Both the position numbers and the translations under genes were made by a program. From Alectoria sarmentosa (Eukaryota > Ascomycota > Lecanoromycetes > Lecanorales > Parmeliaceae): a stretch of DNA of 64,000 nt. Below are positions 1-11,300 of the stretch, piece by piece; position 1 is the stretch's first letter; each line of letters opens with the position of its first letter. The DNA lies in NCBI GenBank assembly GCA_009733775.1, contig WOGZ01000001.1, positions 1 to 64,000 of the forward strand, given 5' to 3'. Under the pieces are notes generated by a model. That model did not search any database. It saw nothing but the letters and a program-made list of their open reading frames with translations, and was not told the DNA's origin.

Positions 1-1431
1 GTCACGGGTTGGACGACGACATAGACGACTCGGAAGGGTACCTGGGTTAGGTGTTGCTATCAATTGTCAAGGAATAAGACCTGGATCATATATTCATGGT
101 GTGTGTGTAATGTGTATGAAGAATCTATGTGTCTATTCCGCAGATATGTGCGGTGCCAAGCCACGCTAGTGAAAGCCTTGGCGTATCGTGACAGCCTCAT
201 ATAGAATACGCAGCGGTGTTTCGTAAAGATCGCTGAATTGATTCAAAACATCGTCGATCGAGAGATATGGATTCGTAATTGCGTTTCGACGTCTATGCAC
301 CGTGTGCTCGCTGGCCTTTTCATTAAGTCGAGATATAACGTAATTGATTTGAAATGCGTCGATAGAATAATGATCTTTATTGAGACTAAGCTTGTCTTGA
401 ATCCGTAATTTTCAATCCTCGAATTTAAATCTATCATCATTGAAAACAGACGGATCTGATAATCTAAAATTGAGTACAGGTCTGAGTGACTATTCAGATC
501 TAAATGACGTTTATGATAAAAATGGTTCATGTGCTGTTTTAGAAAAAGGTCGATGCGTTCTCAGCGCTTAAAGATCTCGTAACGAAGGCGGAGGAGAAGA
601 TGCAGCGCCATCAGGTGATTCTTGATCATATGACTCCTATTGTTGAAATCGTCGATAAAGATCCTCAACAGATAGAGAGCGCTGCACATGCGGCATGCTG
701 AGTCGTGACGAATTAAATGAGTAGCGAGCATGTAGGTCTTCGTATGTAAAATAAAACTGGTCACGGTATATAGATGATCGTAATCCAAGTAAACGACGTT
801 GTGAAGGGACGTATCTTGATGTTGATATAGGTTATTGAGGAGAATCCATGATGTGTTATGTTGGAATTTCGATGTTTTCGTTTGCTTCTCCTGGCGTGCT
901 ATATCGGACCAAGGGTACGGCTCTGATTTAAAGAGACGATAGGCTATTGTTAAGTGTGTCTCTCTGTTTTCTGAGTGTGAAATGTTAAGTTGTTTAGATG
1001 TGGTGTTGAGATTTTGATGAAGGTTTTCGGTGTTCTCGAGTAGAGTGTCAAGGATGGATTTTTTGCGGAGGCGACAGCAGGCTCGTTTTTGAACCAATCG
1101 AGTCGCCGTAAAAAATAGGTGTGTCTTGAATTGTATTCTTTCGATAGCATCAAGCTCCGCCGGGTGTCAATGAAGTAGCGGTGAAGCTGAGTGAATATGA
1201 TGTTGAGAAACGCGGAGCGGAGAAGAATATCTTTAAAAAACGATGTAGGACTCGTTTTTTGATGGATTTGATTGTCGTTAAAAACCTGAATAGTGTGATA
1301 TGTGTTCTTTCGAACGATGTAGGTTGCAATGAAGGTTTCTTTTGTGCGGTGTTTATATGATAAAAAGACCCAGCGTATTCTTTATCAGGCTCGATCGCTT
1401 ACTTCGAGCAAATAATGAAAAACCCGTCAAT
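1..1431 (-). mobile_element. Decayed internal region of an LTR retrotransposon (minus strand)
   Basis: This stretch lies directly downstream, on the minus strand, of the LTR at 1432-1648, so it should be the internal start of the same element. The only open frames on the minus strand are short (about 950-1153, 561-1097 and 243-530), in different frames and rich in Leu, Ile, His, Asn and Arg. I cannot recognise gag, protease, integrase or reverse transcriptase motifs in them. Base composition is less AT-skewed than in the next block. The assignment to an LTR element rests on position beside the LTR and is an inference. The element runs off the left edge of the window. Confidence 0.4.
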
Positions 1432-1648
1432 TGTCTTCGCCGAATGATATACGAAGAAAACTTATTATAATATCAGAATCAATATAAAATCTGAGGTTAT
1501 ATAAGTGTATATAACGAGGATAATAAGTTTAGGGAACTATGTAAAAGAAAGGAAGGTCGATTATATGTAGGTCTCTGAATCACGCTAGGGCCGATAGGTT
1601 CGATAGAGCTGAATAAGCAGTAGGGCTGAGTAGGATACGCTCATAACA
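1432..1648 (-). repeat. LTR of a retrotransposon, minus orientation
   Basis: Read on the minus strand this 217-bp unit starts TGTTATGAGCGTATCC and ends GGCGAAGACA, so it has TG...CA ends. It shares long blocks with the direct copies near 2663 and 3957, including CTAGCGTGATTCAG, a block around AAACTTATTAT-CTCGTTATATACACTTAT, and TCTTCGTATA near its end. It is the least mutated of the three copies. The flanking bases do not form a target duplication, which suggests it still borders the internal region rather than being a solo LTR. Confidence 0.6.
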
Positions 1649-2662
1649 TAAACCAACAGATTTGCGAAGTTGCAAATCTCTTTCACGCTTTCGTAAAATC
1701 TTTATAAGAGTTGAATTTTCAATTTTTTGTTATTTCTTATATGTTTATAAGATTTTTAAAGTCGATAAAGTTTTCGAAATAAACATATTAATTACTTCTT
1801 TATATTCTTTATTTGATTTAATCACACGTTCTTTATTATATCGATTAATAATAATTTAAAACACATTTTCTTTTTAATCATAAATCGTTTTAATAACGAG
1901 GTTCAAAATTTTTTAAATACTCATTCACTTATAAATCTAACTTTGACGTTTTATAATAATCGTATTTTTTACAATAATAATCATGATCTCTCATAACTCG
2001 AATCATTAATCGTCGACAAATTTTATAAATTTCGATTTAAATCAATTATAAATCTGTGAGCGTATTTAACAATTTCGTATAATTTCAAATTTAACATCGA
2101 TCTTTTATATCGAGATTTCTTATCGAATTGCACATAAAACGTGCATTAAGGTTTTGAAATCATTGTCGACATCAAAGTTTTCGATCATAAATCGAACATA
2201 TTAACGACGTACGTGCGTTTTTAAGTTTTAAATAATATTTTAATTCAATGATTAATGTATAAAGATCGCATTTGAAAATAATTATATCATAATCATTTAT
2301 CTTAATTTCTTTATAATAGTCTCGTTATAAAATGTAATTTATCTTAATTCGTAAGCGTTAAAATTGTTTATCAAAAGAAATGTAGGTCGTTTTATAAAGT
2401 TATCGAATTATCGAAAATATTTTTTTATGATCTCATTAATCATTTAAATTATAATGTTATTTCTTCAAAAAGCTTCGAATGTTTTCAAATTATAAATATT
2501 TATCGTTCGAAAATATAAAAATCGTATTGTAATATTTATATAAAAACGATATTAATAAGCATTTTGTTTTTTAAAGGCGAAGCGTTATAAAAACATATCG
2601 ATATATCAAATAAAAAGTTTTCGAAATTTAATAACATTACACGTTAAAATAATTATGATATG

Positions 2663-2873
2663 TGTTACGAGCGTATTTTATATGTTTTAATATATCACTT
2701 AACTTTATCGACTTTATCGATTCTAGCGTGATTCAGGGATCTACATATAAATCTTTCTTTTTTATATATAATTTTTTAAACTTATTATTCTCGTTATATA
2801 CACTTATATAATTTTATATTTTATATTAATCTTAACATTATAATAAGTCTTCTTCGTATATTCGACGAAGAGA
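2663..2873 (+). repeat. RIP-mutated LTR copy, plus orientation
   Basis: It begins TGTTACGAGCGTATTTTA and carries the same ordered blocks as the minus-strand LTR at 1432-1648: CTAGCGTGATTCAG near 2725, the TTATTATTCTCGTTATATAC block near 2780, and TCTTCGTATATTCGACGAAG before the end. The right boundary near 2873 is inferred by alignment to the better copy because the terminal CA is lost. Confidence 0.5.
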
Positions 2874-3956
2874 AATTTATATAATATAAACGAACGTGAC
2901 GATTTCATAATCGATCGCATTTTAAAATAGCAGAGTTAAAAAGTTATCAAAGATTTACTTCCGCACATTCGAATTAGCGAACGAATGATTTAAAAGAAAC
3001 GCGCTGGCAGAGACTTTATCAATATATTAATTTGAAATTAAGACATTTATCACGATTGAGGTCAAAATAAAAATTTGAGATATCGTATCCCTAAGTTTGA
3101 TTATTATACGATAATTAAATTTTAAAAAGTTCACATCGAGATAGCGAAATCGCCTCTAAACGATAGAAAAATAAAAAACCATCGAAACATTCGTATTGCA
3201 AACGAATTAAAAAAAAGCTAACGAAATAACATCACCTTTATTTTTTTTATCAATAATAAATTTGCTATAAGATAACGAAAACAAACTCGTAACGATTATA
3301 TACGATTTCTTCATTGAGCATATTGGCAAAATAAGCCTATTATAAAAATATATATTAACAATTTACATAGTGAATCTATTATTAAACGATAATTCGATTT
3401 TATATAAATCATTTGATGATAATAATATAAGAGATATAAGGTAAAAACACAGTGAAACTCTTAAATTAAAGTGTTAGCAGATGTTAAAGAATGATAACAC
3501 ACGTATATATGATAAATATTTTATATGAGAAGGCAAAGGGCGACAACACGTAAAAATTTGAAAAAGAATTTAAAAAGCAACGGCAAGGTTTATAATGTCT
3601 TTAGCAATTATTATATATTAACATCACCAGCAAAGAAGACGCAATAACGCACATTTTTAACGTTTTTATATAATTATTATAGGCATAACACGAGCAATTG
3701 TCTCAAAATCTTAAGTCGCATACAATTAGCGCAATGTCAAATTAGTATGCGATTCGGCAAAACATCGAATATATTGTTTTTAAACGATTTAAATTCATTT
3801 AAATTCGATTTTCGATTATTGTAATCACATTATAAGCAACTTTCTTCAATTTAAATAAGTAAGAATTATGAATTTCGAAGACATAGGGCAAAAAGCAAAC
3901 GTACATCTTCTGAATTTATAGCGCTGAGAATTATCGCTATTAAAAAAAAGAGATAA

Positions 3957-4178
3957 TGTTACGAGCGTATCTTATATGATATTTCTTTAACACTCTTTTA
4001 TGTCATAATATCGATTATGCCTTATTAAGTTTAACGCAGACACTTTTGTTTATATATAATCGTTCTCTCTTTTATATAATTCGATAAACTTATTATTCTC
4101 ATTATATACACTTATATAATTTTAAACTTTATGCTAATTTTAACAATATAAGCCTTTTTTTATTCTTGATTATTCACA
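3957..4178 (+). repeat. RIP-mutated LTR copy, plus orientation
   Basis: It starts TGTTACGAGCGTATCTTA, shares the TTATTATTCTCATTATATAC block (about 4090-4110) with the other two LTR copies, and ends near TATTCACA at 4178. It lies in the same orientation as the copy at 2663 and about 1.3 kb from it. The two may flank a shrunken element or be independent solo LTRs. No target-site duplication is visible. Confidence 0.45.
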
Positions 4179-4989
4179 CGTTTCGTATTTAAATCTTTAT
4201 CGAATATCATTTTTCAAAAATAACTCGTTTTATTTATATTAAAAAACGAAATAATGCTAAATGCTTTATATTTCGATATACACGAAATAATAATTATAAA
4301 GAGATTTATATATTATAAAGGCGAAATATGTAAACAATATCAAGTCGCGCTAGACTTAATCGAGTCGTGTATTAAAAAGATAGAATGAAATCATGACAAT
4401 TTATATTAAAATGTCTTTAAAGTTAAAAAACTAATTAACTTCACGAATTTCAATTATAATTTCAACGATATACTCACTTTAATTAATAAAATCGATTTCG
4501 TTATATTTATTTCGTTATCGTATATTATAACGATCTTTAAAACGATTTAATTAATTATTCGAAAACTTGAATATAAATTATCTTTGATATATGAATAATG
4601 TTTTTCAAAATTGCTCGACTTTAACACGAATGATATTATTAATTAAAATATTATAATTAACTTTATATCGTTATATTTATTCAAAAAAAGTCTTCTTAAA
4701 ATTTATTCAATTGACTTTCATTATATAAACTTTATCTTTTTAAAAAACAACATAATTTTAATCAAAATAAACGAATTTGTTTAAAAGAATTTCGTTGCAA
4801 ATAAAAATGTTAAGGGAATATTTATATATTTTTTGTTACCACTAATTGAACGACTTAAAAAACCACTTTTCATTAAAATCATCGTTGTATTAATCTCATA
4901 AAGCCTTTTTTTAACTATCTTTAACAATCGTACGACATTTTTTGAGAAATGAAATATTGAATGTACGTCCCAAAGCAGTAGAAAAAGAT

Positions 4990-5143
4990 TCGACCATTCC
5001 GTTAAAATTCTATGAAAAAATTCCGTATAGGTTATGACGAAATTTTCCGTTATTTGTATAAGGATTTGCGGAGAAACTGCGAGCTCATTCAGCTATAGCG
5101 GGTATTCCGTTATGCCGAATTCCGTTATGGCGGGGTTCGACTG
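4990..5143 (-). mobile_element. Right end of a pogo/Fot1-like DNA transposon
   Basis: On the minus strand the end reads CAGTCGAACCCCGCCATAAC and lies next to a TA dinucleotide (5144-5145), the form of termini and target used by pogo/Fot1-type Tc1-mariner elements. Five copies of a TTCCGTTA-like motif (near 4996, 5020, 5044, 5104 and 5119) form a subterminal repeat. The left end cannot be found with confidence; it is probably lost in the AT-rich block. No transposase is visible. Confidence 0.45.
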
Positions 5144-5145
5144 TA

Positions 5146-6902
5146 TCACTACAATAGCGGAGCAAAGCTGCCATTCCCAGTGATGTACTAGTACCTGTAC
5201 GAGAGTCTACGAGAATCGCAGCCTTCATGGAACGAAAAGTCTCAATGAAGAGGCTCGTGAAATTGCAGGCGCCTCCAGAACGCGAACCACACTGTTTCTC
5301 TGAGCAAGACAACCCTCCGTTCGTGCACATACAGTCCACCCAGTGTTACCGTAGCCTTTCAGCAAATTCCTACGTCTTCCACTGGATACAAAATGTGTGC
5401 AAACGCATTGAACGGCCAACCAATTTGCCACATCAGCAGTAAGAGAATCATGTAGCAAGGGTCATGCCTAGAGGGAACTTCAGAATTCTCAAGTCTCGAA
5501 AGTGGGAATCTAGAAGGCTGCCGTTCCATCTTTTTGGGCACGTCTCTGCGGATGCAAACCAGAACGAATCGTTTCTACCTTTCGAAGAATGTTGAAAACA
5601 AGAAACAACTCAGGAAAAGTAATTCAAACCGACATTTGTCGAGCTATGCCTTGTTATAAGTGGCACTCAGTCCTGGCACCGCGCCCGGACTGTGAGACTT
5701 CAAATTCTTCATAGAACTTTCGCCCTAGCGCCCGCTCGATAGCACCCTCTACGCACGACGACTACTGTGTTCTCTCGGAAGCAAACCGCATTTGATCTTG
5801 ACTGCAACCTTTGATGCGCAGATCCCTAGAAGAAACAGCAGTGATGGGTTTCAGGAAGAACATATCACACAGTCACAAATTGTAAAACCCCAGGCTTATA
5901 CCAATCTCATCCGGAAGATCTACAAAAGTAGGGAAGAAGCGCTCATCGAATAGCTCAGTGACCAGCCATCTTGAGCTTTCGTCAGATCCAGAGAGTTCTT
6001 TCGAATTTCTCGCCATCTGTTGTTTACGGCATGTCCACCAGCACGAGCAACTAACACGTTTCAAGACCCCTGATGGCGGTCACAATCGAAAGCTGGACGT
6101 CGTCAGGGGAAGTGCGACGAAGTGCACTTAGTCATGTAAGCTGGCTAATACGACTGTCTCTCTTATATGCAAACACGCAAACTTGCAGATGGCTTGAGAA
6201 GCGATCGAACTACAAACGCCGTCAGGAACGGTATGACCTTCTCGTGTGATATGACGAAGATGCGGCGATAACATCTGATCTTCATCTCCAACGAACACGT
6301 CGCCGCCCTTCTGTAACGCCAGTACTTCTCAGCCCGTGGCCCAAGTTCCATGCGACTGCTGTATGTTGATGCAATACGCTTATGTAATGTCTGGCGGATA
6401 GAGGAGGTTCACTCGGGACCCTCGGACTGAATTTCCAGCTCACACCAGATCGATTGGTCTTGGTCCGATTGGCCACACATGCTAAAGACACTCGAGATCG
6501 CAGAACTGGAACTTCAGGAGGTATTTGTGCACTTGGGCATATTTGATGCAGCAGACTCGTCCTCCTGGACAAAAGCATTTCGTCCGCATTCGTCCGCATC
6601 TTGTCCATCTAGAGGAGATAAACATGCGGGCCTCTATATTGATGATATTCAATGCCGGAAATACCAAGTATCTCCACTTGTAAAACCCGTAGCTGGTGAA
6701 GAATGATGAGATGGCGTGCCATGGTGCCGAAATCGCTGACCGTCAAGGAGGTAAGTTGCAATGTTACAGACAGACTCGTGGGATTTATATAAAGCGTCCT
6801 TTTCCAGATGGATTTCCTCAACTCACCTCACTCATCTGAAGCATCTTCTCCTCAAGCACTCTACCAGGCCAAGTCCCTCGTCCCCGACCCTTTCATTGCA
6901 CA
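5146..6902. other. Gene-poor interval, upstream of the SDR gene
   Basis: About 1.75 kb of balanced composition. It holds only overlapping short frames on both strands (for example near 5227-5442 plus and 6282-6608 minus) with no recognisable domain and no convincing splice pattern. Its last 120 bp are the promoter of the reductase gene at 6903. Confidence 0.5.
6786..6793 (+). promoter_or_regulatory. TATA box of the SDR reductase gene
   Basis: TATATAAA lies 110 bp before the ATG at 6903 and is followed by a pyrimidine-rich leader with CTCACCTCACTC and CTTCTCCTC. Position and leader are typical of a fungal TATA promoter. Confidence 0.5.
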
Positions 6903-7973
6903 ATGCCAGCTCTCACTAGCACCACCTCTACAATCCTCGTGACCGGTGCCAACGGCTTCGTTGGAACCTGGATCATCGCGGTCCTCCTCGCCCGAGGCTA
7001 CAGCGTGCGAGCGGCAGTCCGCAGTCCCGCCAAAGGCCAAAACCTGCTCGATCTTTACAGCTCGTACGGCTCTAAGCTCCAACTCTGCATAGTCGATCAA
7101 GACATCGCTCAAGAGGGTGCATTCGACGACGCGGTCAAAGGGGTCGAAGGAATCATACACACCGCATCGCCCGTACACCTCAACGCCGATGACCCCAGCG
7201 AGATGATCGTTCCCGCGGTCCAAGGCGTCACGAGTCTGCTTAAAAGCGCGTTCAAGCACGGCACCGCACTCCAGCGTGTGGTCTTTACGTCCTCCTGCGC
7301 CGCGATCCGGCACTACTCCGCCGTACCCATCACCCTCTCCGAAGCAGATTGGAACGACGAGGCCGAAGTGCGGGTGTCATCGCTCGGCTGGGCCGCCGAG
7401 CCGCAAGATAAGTACTCCGCGTCGAAAGACATGGCCGAGAAAGCATTATGGGAGTTTTCCAAGAAGCACAAAGCGGACCTGAACTGGGACATGACCGCGC
7501 TGAATCCGCCATACATCTTCGGCCCCGTGACCGCGGAGCCCGTCTCCGCCGCGGCGCCCCGTCATCCGCAAGCCACGAGCTCGAAAACCTGGTTCGACGC
7601 GGTCGTGAACGGAGACTTCGCGGGCTTCAATCCGTTGGACGCACCGGGTCATGCCCGGGTCGACGTGAGGAATGTCGCGGAGGCGCACGTCCGGGCGCTG
7701 GAGAGGTCCGAGGCGGGCGGGAAGAGGATCGTGGTTGCCGGTGGGAGCTTTGTGTGGCAGGATTTTCTGGACGCTGCGAATAAGTTGACCCCGAGTCCGT
7801 GGTTGGGCCATACGAGCGTGCGGCCGCTGGCCGTGGGGCAGCCTGGGGAGCCGGCGCACCGGAGGATCACGTTTGACACGAGGAGATGCGAGGGATTGCT
7901 GGGGTTGAAGTATAGGAGCGTGAGCGAGACGGCGCGAGATATACTGGCCGACTATGAGGCGAGAGGATGGTAG
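6903..7973 (+). CDS. NAD(P)-dependent extended SDR reductase (GRE2 / dihydroflavonol-reductase-like)
   Basis: Single-exon gene of 356 codons. The N-terminus has the dinucleotide-binding motif TGANGFVG (about residues 14-21) after a beta strand. An IHTASPV segment near residue 90, TSSCA near residue 125 and the catalytic YSASK motif (YxxxK, near residue 174) follow. NPPYIFGP is the substrate-side segment typical of the family. These features place it with fungal methylglyoxal/ketone reductases and dihydroflavonol-4-reductase-like proteins, which reduce carbonyls with NADPH in the cytosol; the actual substrate cannot be told. Codon use is GC-rich in the third position, unlike the AT-rich DNA upstream. 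The start is supported by the TATA box and by the spacing to the glycine motif. It has no cluster partners nearby, so a role in secondary metabolism is not indicated. Confidence 0.88.
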   Translation: MPALTSTTSTILVTGANGFVGTWIIAVLLARGYSVRAAVRSPAKGQNLLDLYSSYGSKLQLCIVDQDIAQEGAFDDAVKGVEGIIHTASPVHLNADDPSEMIVPAVQGVTSLLKSAFKHGTALQRVVFTSSCAAIRHYSAVPITLSEADWNDEAEVRVSSLGWAAEPQDKYSASKDMAEKALWEFSKKHKADLNWDMTALNPPYIFGPVTAEPVSAAAPRHPQATSSKTWFDAVVNGDFAGFNPLDAPGHARVDVRNVAEAHVRALERSEAGGKRIVVAGGSFVWQDFLDAANKLTPSPWLGHTSVRPLAVGQPGEPAHRRITFDTRRCEGLLGLKYRSVSETARDILADYEARGW

Positions 7974-8689
7974 TTGCTGAGGTTATGACTTGTAGCGGGA
8001 AATGGGCAAGAGATGTTATTTCATAGTCAAAGAGTATACAAGGTGGAACCCGTATGGAGGAGGAACGGGAAAATCATATAATTCCTTAGGTACCTACACT
8101 GCAGAACCGTATGGAGGCATAAAGCGGAACGACTGCCGGATCGCGAGACGAAAGACGCGGGCTCGGTGATATGCAGAGAACGAACAGGAAGAATGAATTC
8201 ACCATAACCAGCGCTTTCCTTCTGCACCATCAACACCCAACCAATGACCAAGATACCAACCAAGACAGCCTCCAACCTCCAAGCCCGTGAAACATGACTA
8301 ATTTCAAAGGAGCATCACCTATCCAAATCGAAATAAGTAAGTCTACCCGAAATCAAAAATCAAGGCATTCATCTCATGAAACTCAATCCTTCTTCTCCGC
8401 AGATGCTTCTTCCCTTAGCCTCCGTTCTCAACAATGAAGTTTTAAACCCCATCGGATGGCCACATACGCACGACTGCCGCAAATGGTCCCAAAATCGCAA
8501 TAAACAAGCAGGCACGGCTTCCGGGAAAGCATTGGTCCTTGAACGGTCCTGCAAATCTCAATACCAAGAAAGCAGCAACGCGCACGATCTTGATTTGGTT
8601 GGATGAGACTCTCTCTTCTCGAAGGAAGACATTTGATGCACTGCAGAATCATAGATTATATCGAGGTGATGCCGAAAATCGACGGCGAA

Positions 8690-8745
8690 TAACAATAACA
8701 AGAACAAGAACAACAATAAGAACAATAACAAGAAGAAGAAGAAGC
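8690..8745. repeat. AAC/AAT/AAG microsatellite
   Basis: Imperfect trinucleotide/hexanucleotide tract built of AACAAT, AAGAAC and AAG units. Confidence 0.7.
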
Positions 8746-8973
8746 CTTCCTCCTATTATCACTTTAGCTGACGATTCGCCTCTTATGCCTTTCAACTCTT
8801 GAAACCTTTTCATGTAAACTAAGCAAAAAGCAGTTGACTGTTCACAGCAAAGTTTTCCGACCTGGGGCCTCAGATGTCTGCTGCTTCCCAATCGTGGCCC
8901 TAGCACATACTCCAAAGTGTTTAAGCAGAGGACTACCATGTGCGAAGTGCGTATGTAGTGGAGTCATTATCAG

Positions 8974-8993
8974 TAGAGAGAGAGAGAGAGAGA
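8974..8993. repeat. GA dinucleotide microsatellite
   Basis: About nine to ten uninterrupted AG units followed by ACTCGAGCC. Confidence 0.8.
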
Positions 8994-9626
8994 CTCGAGC
9001 CGGTTTGGCTAGGGTAGATCGCGTTGTTTTCTTTGGACCGTCAAGGTCCTACTTTACCTATCGCTTTTATTTACTTTACAATTGCGCCCATCTCGGGTCC
9101 CAAAGCGCGCGGAGACGGACGATGACGAGTGTGGGATGATTGAATGGAGAGTCCGCTAGCGGTCGAATGTTAACGGAGAATTGAACTTTCTGTACCATGG
9201 TTCTCACAAGTATGATTCGATCACTGTCGTGGGTTAATACGTCTCATATAATGAGTCTATCGGTACTTATGCATTTGTGGGTCGCTCCACTTCTTGCTCT
9301 CAGCGCCAGCATACCACTCAGCTCTAATATTTCCGGATTCTAAAATAACCTTATCTTCTCTTCTCAAGTATTTCACCACCTCTTCAATCTTCTCCCATCA
9401 GCTTCATTAATCACTTACAGCCCTCTAAGCCCGAACACCTCGTCCAACCTACTCAAAGCGGTCCCCGTCCCCGGCACGAACATGGTGGGTACCCTCGGAA
9501 ACGAATGCTCCCCCTTTGCATGGCCCTTCGAATCCCAAGCGCTCTTCCAGGAGCACAAACTTCCTTTTGCGAGCCCGTCTCCTTCGCCAAAAGTCTCTTC
9601 TCTCCATTTCCTACCTTAGATTAGAA

Positions 9627-9999
9627 ATGCCAACAGCGGCAACGACGCAGTATCTCGACTTCTCCCACCAGACACCCGCGAACTTCGTCTCCGAATCCGA
9701 CCTGAACGCGTGTCTCGAGGACGCCAGCAACGAGCTCAACGACGAACTTCGCCAACGCGGCGACCGTGTTCTCGACGACGGATATTACGAACGGATCGTG
9801 AGGAGCGTAGCCTTTGAAGGCAAGGATGTGGGCGGATTCACGTACAGTGCGGCACTGGATGCGATATGGGGGTTTGCGGTTGAAGGTGTTGCAGGATGGA
9901 TCGACGACGTTGCAAGCGAGCGTGTTTGTCCGGGAGGGGTTCCACACGTTTTTGGCGGAGGGGAAGTGTGGGGATAGAGGAATGGCTGTGAGGCAATAA
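9627..9999 (+). pseudogene. Small hypothetical protein gene with a one-base frameshift
   Basis: The frame starting at the ATG at 9627 reads MPTAATTQYLDFS and is acidic and hydrophilic to about 9868. There the natural continuation moves to the +1 frame, which reads on through ASVFVREGFHTFLAEGK to a stop at 9999. The switch lies at or near a GGGGG run (9868-9872); removing one G joins the two halves into about 123 residues. No GT-AG pair of usable length explains the change. I do not recognise a named family. The style (short acidic protein ending in a beta-rich VFVREG...FLAEGK tail) resembles small orphan proteins common in filamentous ascomycetes. A 5' exon coding a signal peptide upstream is possible but not demonstrable. 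The lesion may be a true mutation or a homopolymer error. Confidence 0.4.
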
Positions 10000-10790
10000 A
10001 GGTTCGATGGAATAAGTCCAAGAGGTTATCTACGTTGCCGGAAAACTCGGAACCAAACCTGTCGATAAAACTTTGTAAAGCAATGCTTCCCCTTCCCCCA
10101 AATCGTTTCTCCAGCTTTCCCTTTCTCAGCAACATCATGCACTGGTATACCCCTATATTTTCGAACCCACTTCCAATTTCGCTTCCTCCATTCCTTCCAA
10201 TCTTCCGCCGTCACCCAAAACCGTTGTCTCTTCATCTTCTGCAACGAAAATAACGTACCGCGGGCTTCAGGAACCAAACCTGCCCGGTCGCTCTCAATAC
10301 ATAACATTCGGAGCCCCCGTATCAATAATCCCCACGCGGGGCAAGATAGAAAAGTCTCACCACAGCCCGTGCAGGCATTCTCGCTTTCGCCATACATATG
10401 CCGTGATCAATGGAGCGAAAAAATTATCAAAAGTGCAGATAGACGAATAATGACTACCTAGGGACAGACTTCGAGCAAAAGGAGGTACCTTAATTTCAGA
10501 AATCCAAACTCCCATTACATTATTCCCAACGCCCTTGCACCGAAAAGAAAACTCAGCCAGGGTACTTACTTATCCACAAAAGCCCAGCAGATAAACGAAC
10601 GCTGCCACCAAACAAGTTTGTTCATCGAAAGCTTACAAGAATAAAAGGCATGGTCATCATGACCTTCGTGAGCGGAAAACAACTTCCCACATTAATTCGA
10701 ATATGGACGAAATTAATCACAAGAAAAAGGTTGGCAACTATATATAACGCAAAGTCTCCCTACTATTTATGCATGGAAAGTTGCTATGTG

Positions 10791-10823
<33 letters not shown>

Positions 10824-11300
10824 AACGAAATACAAAAGTTGGCCCTCTTTCATAATTTTTACACACAGTTCTCGTGGGTATCAGCCGAAATTAACTCGGG
10901 CTCTTCTTACTGAGAGGGTACTGAATAAAAGTAATCATAAAGCAAAGCAAAATGATTCATTTTCTCAAAAAAAGCGGTGACCCAGGGAGCGAGACTCCGA
11001 TGGAAGTTTGTTGAAACTTCAGCTGCGTTGCCAGGAAATTGCGACAATCTAGTAAGCTTCAATGGAGCCTGGAATCTCGACGTCTTGAGACACGGTCACG
11101 TGATGCGTGTCAGCATGCTGCATTAATTCATCACCTTGTCCGTTGAATCGTCAAAATAATAATTTTTGGCCCTTAATATCTAGACGCCCAAGAATCCTGC
11201 GCACAAGGCAACATTTCCCGACCATTTTCTAGTAATTGAGTCTTGATTTGGGAGACCATTAATGATAATGACGCAATATTGAAGAACAGTCCATTCACAA
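10000..11300. other. Intergenic interval
   Basis: A minus-strand frame at 10026-10397 (123 codons, Trp/Arg/Lys-rich C-terminus) is the longest open stretch, but no domain, splice pattern or upstream support is visible and I do not call it. A CT dinucleotide run lies at about 10789-10819. A GGTCACGTG motif is at 11094-11102. Confidence 0.4.
10789..10819. repeat. CT dinucleotide microsatellite
   Basis: About fourteen CT units, nearly uninterrupted, ending in CACTCAAC. Confidence 0.85.

Larger units (their letters stand above)
1650..5040. repeat. AT-rich RIP-like block
   Basis: About 3.4 kb of very AT-rich sequence dominated by TA, TTTA and ATAT strings, with no believable coding frame. The boundaries are sharp against ordinary sequence on the right (about 5040) and the less AT-rich element on the left. 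Comparison of the LTR copies inside the block with the LTR at 1432-1648 shows mostly C-to-T and G-to-A type differences, as expected from repeat-induced point mutation. I see no gene in it. Confidence 0.8.
7976..9480. other. Intergenic interval with microsatellites
   Basis: No convincing gene. Frames here are short and overlap on both strands. It holds an imperfect AAC/AAG-type simple repeat at about 8690-8745 and a GA dinucleotide run at about 8974-8993. The apparent hydrophobic peptide on the minus strand near 8649-8939 is only the translation of the simple repeat. Confidence 0.5.

Noticed and set aside
4852..4862. TAATTGAAC as a RIP-altered left terminus of the pogo-like element
   Set aside because: It equals CAGTCGAAC with three C/T or G/A changes, but the following bases do not match the right terminus even allowing for such changes.
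6282..6608. 108-codon minus-strand frame near the SDR gene
   Set aside because: Arg/Ser-rich with no recognisable motif and opposing frames of similar length.
8649..8939. Minus-strand peptide with a Leu/Val/Ile run that looks like a TM helix
   Set aside because: The run is the translation of the AAC/AAT/AAG microsatellite at 8690-8745; nothing else in the frame looks coding.
10026..10397. 123-codon minus-strand frame with WKEWRKRNWKW
   Set aside because: No domain, no hydrophobic core pattern and no splice or promoter support; long open frames of this size also occur by chance here.
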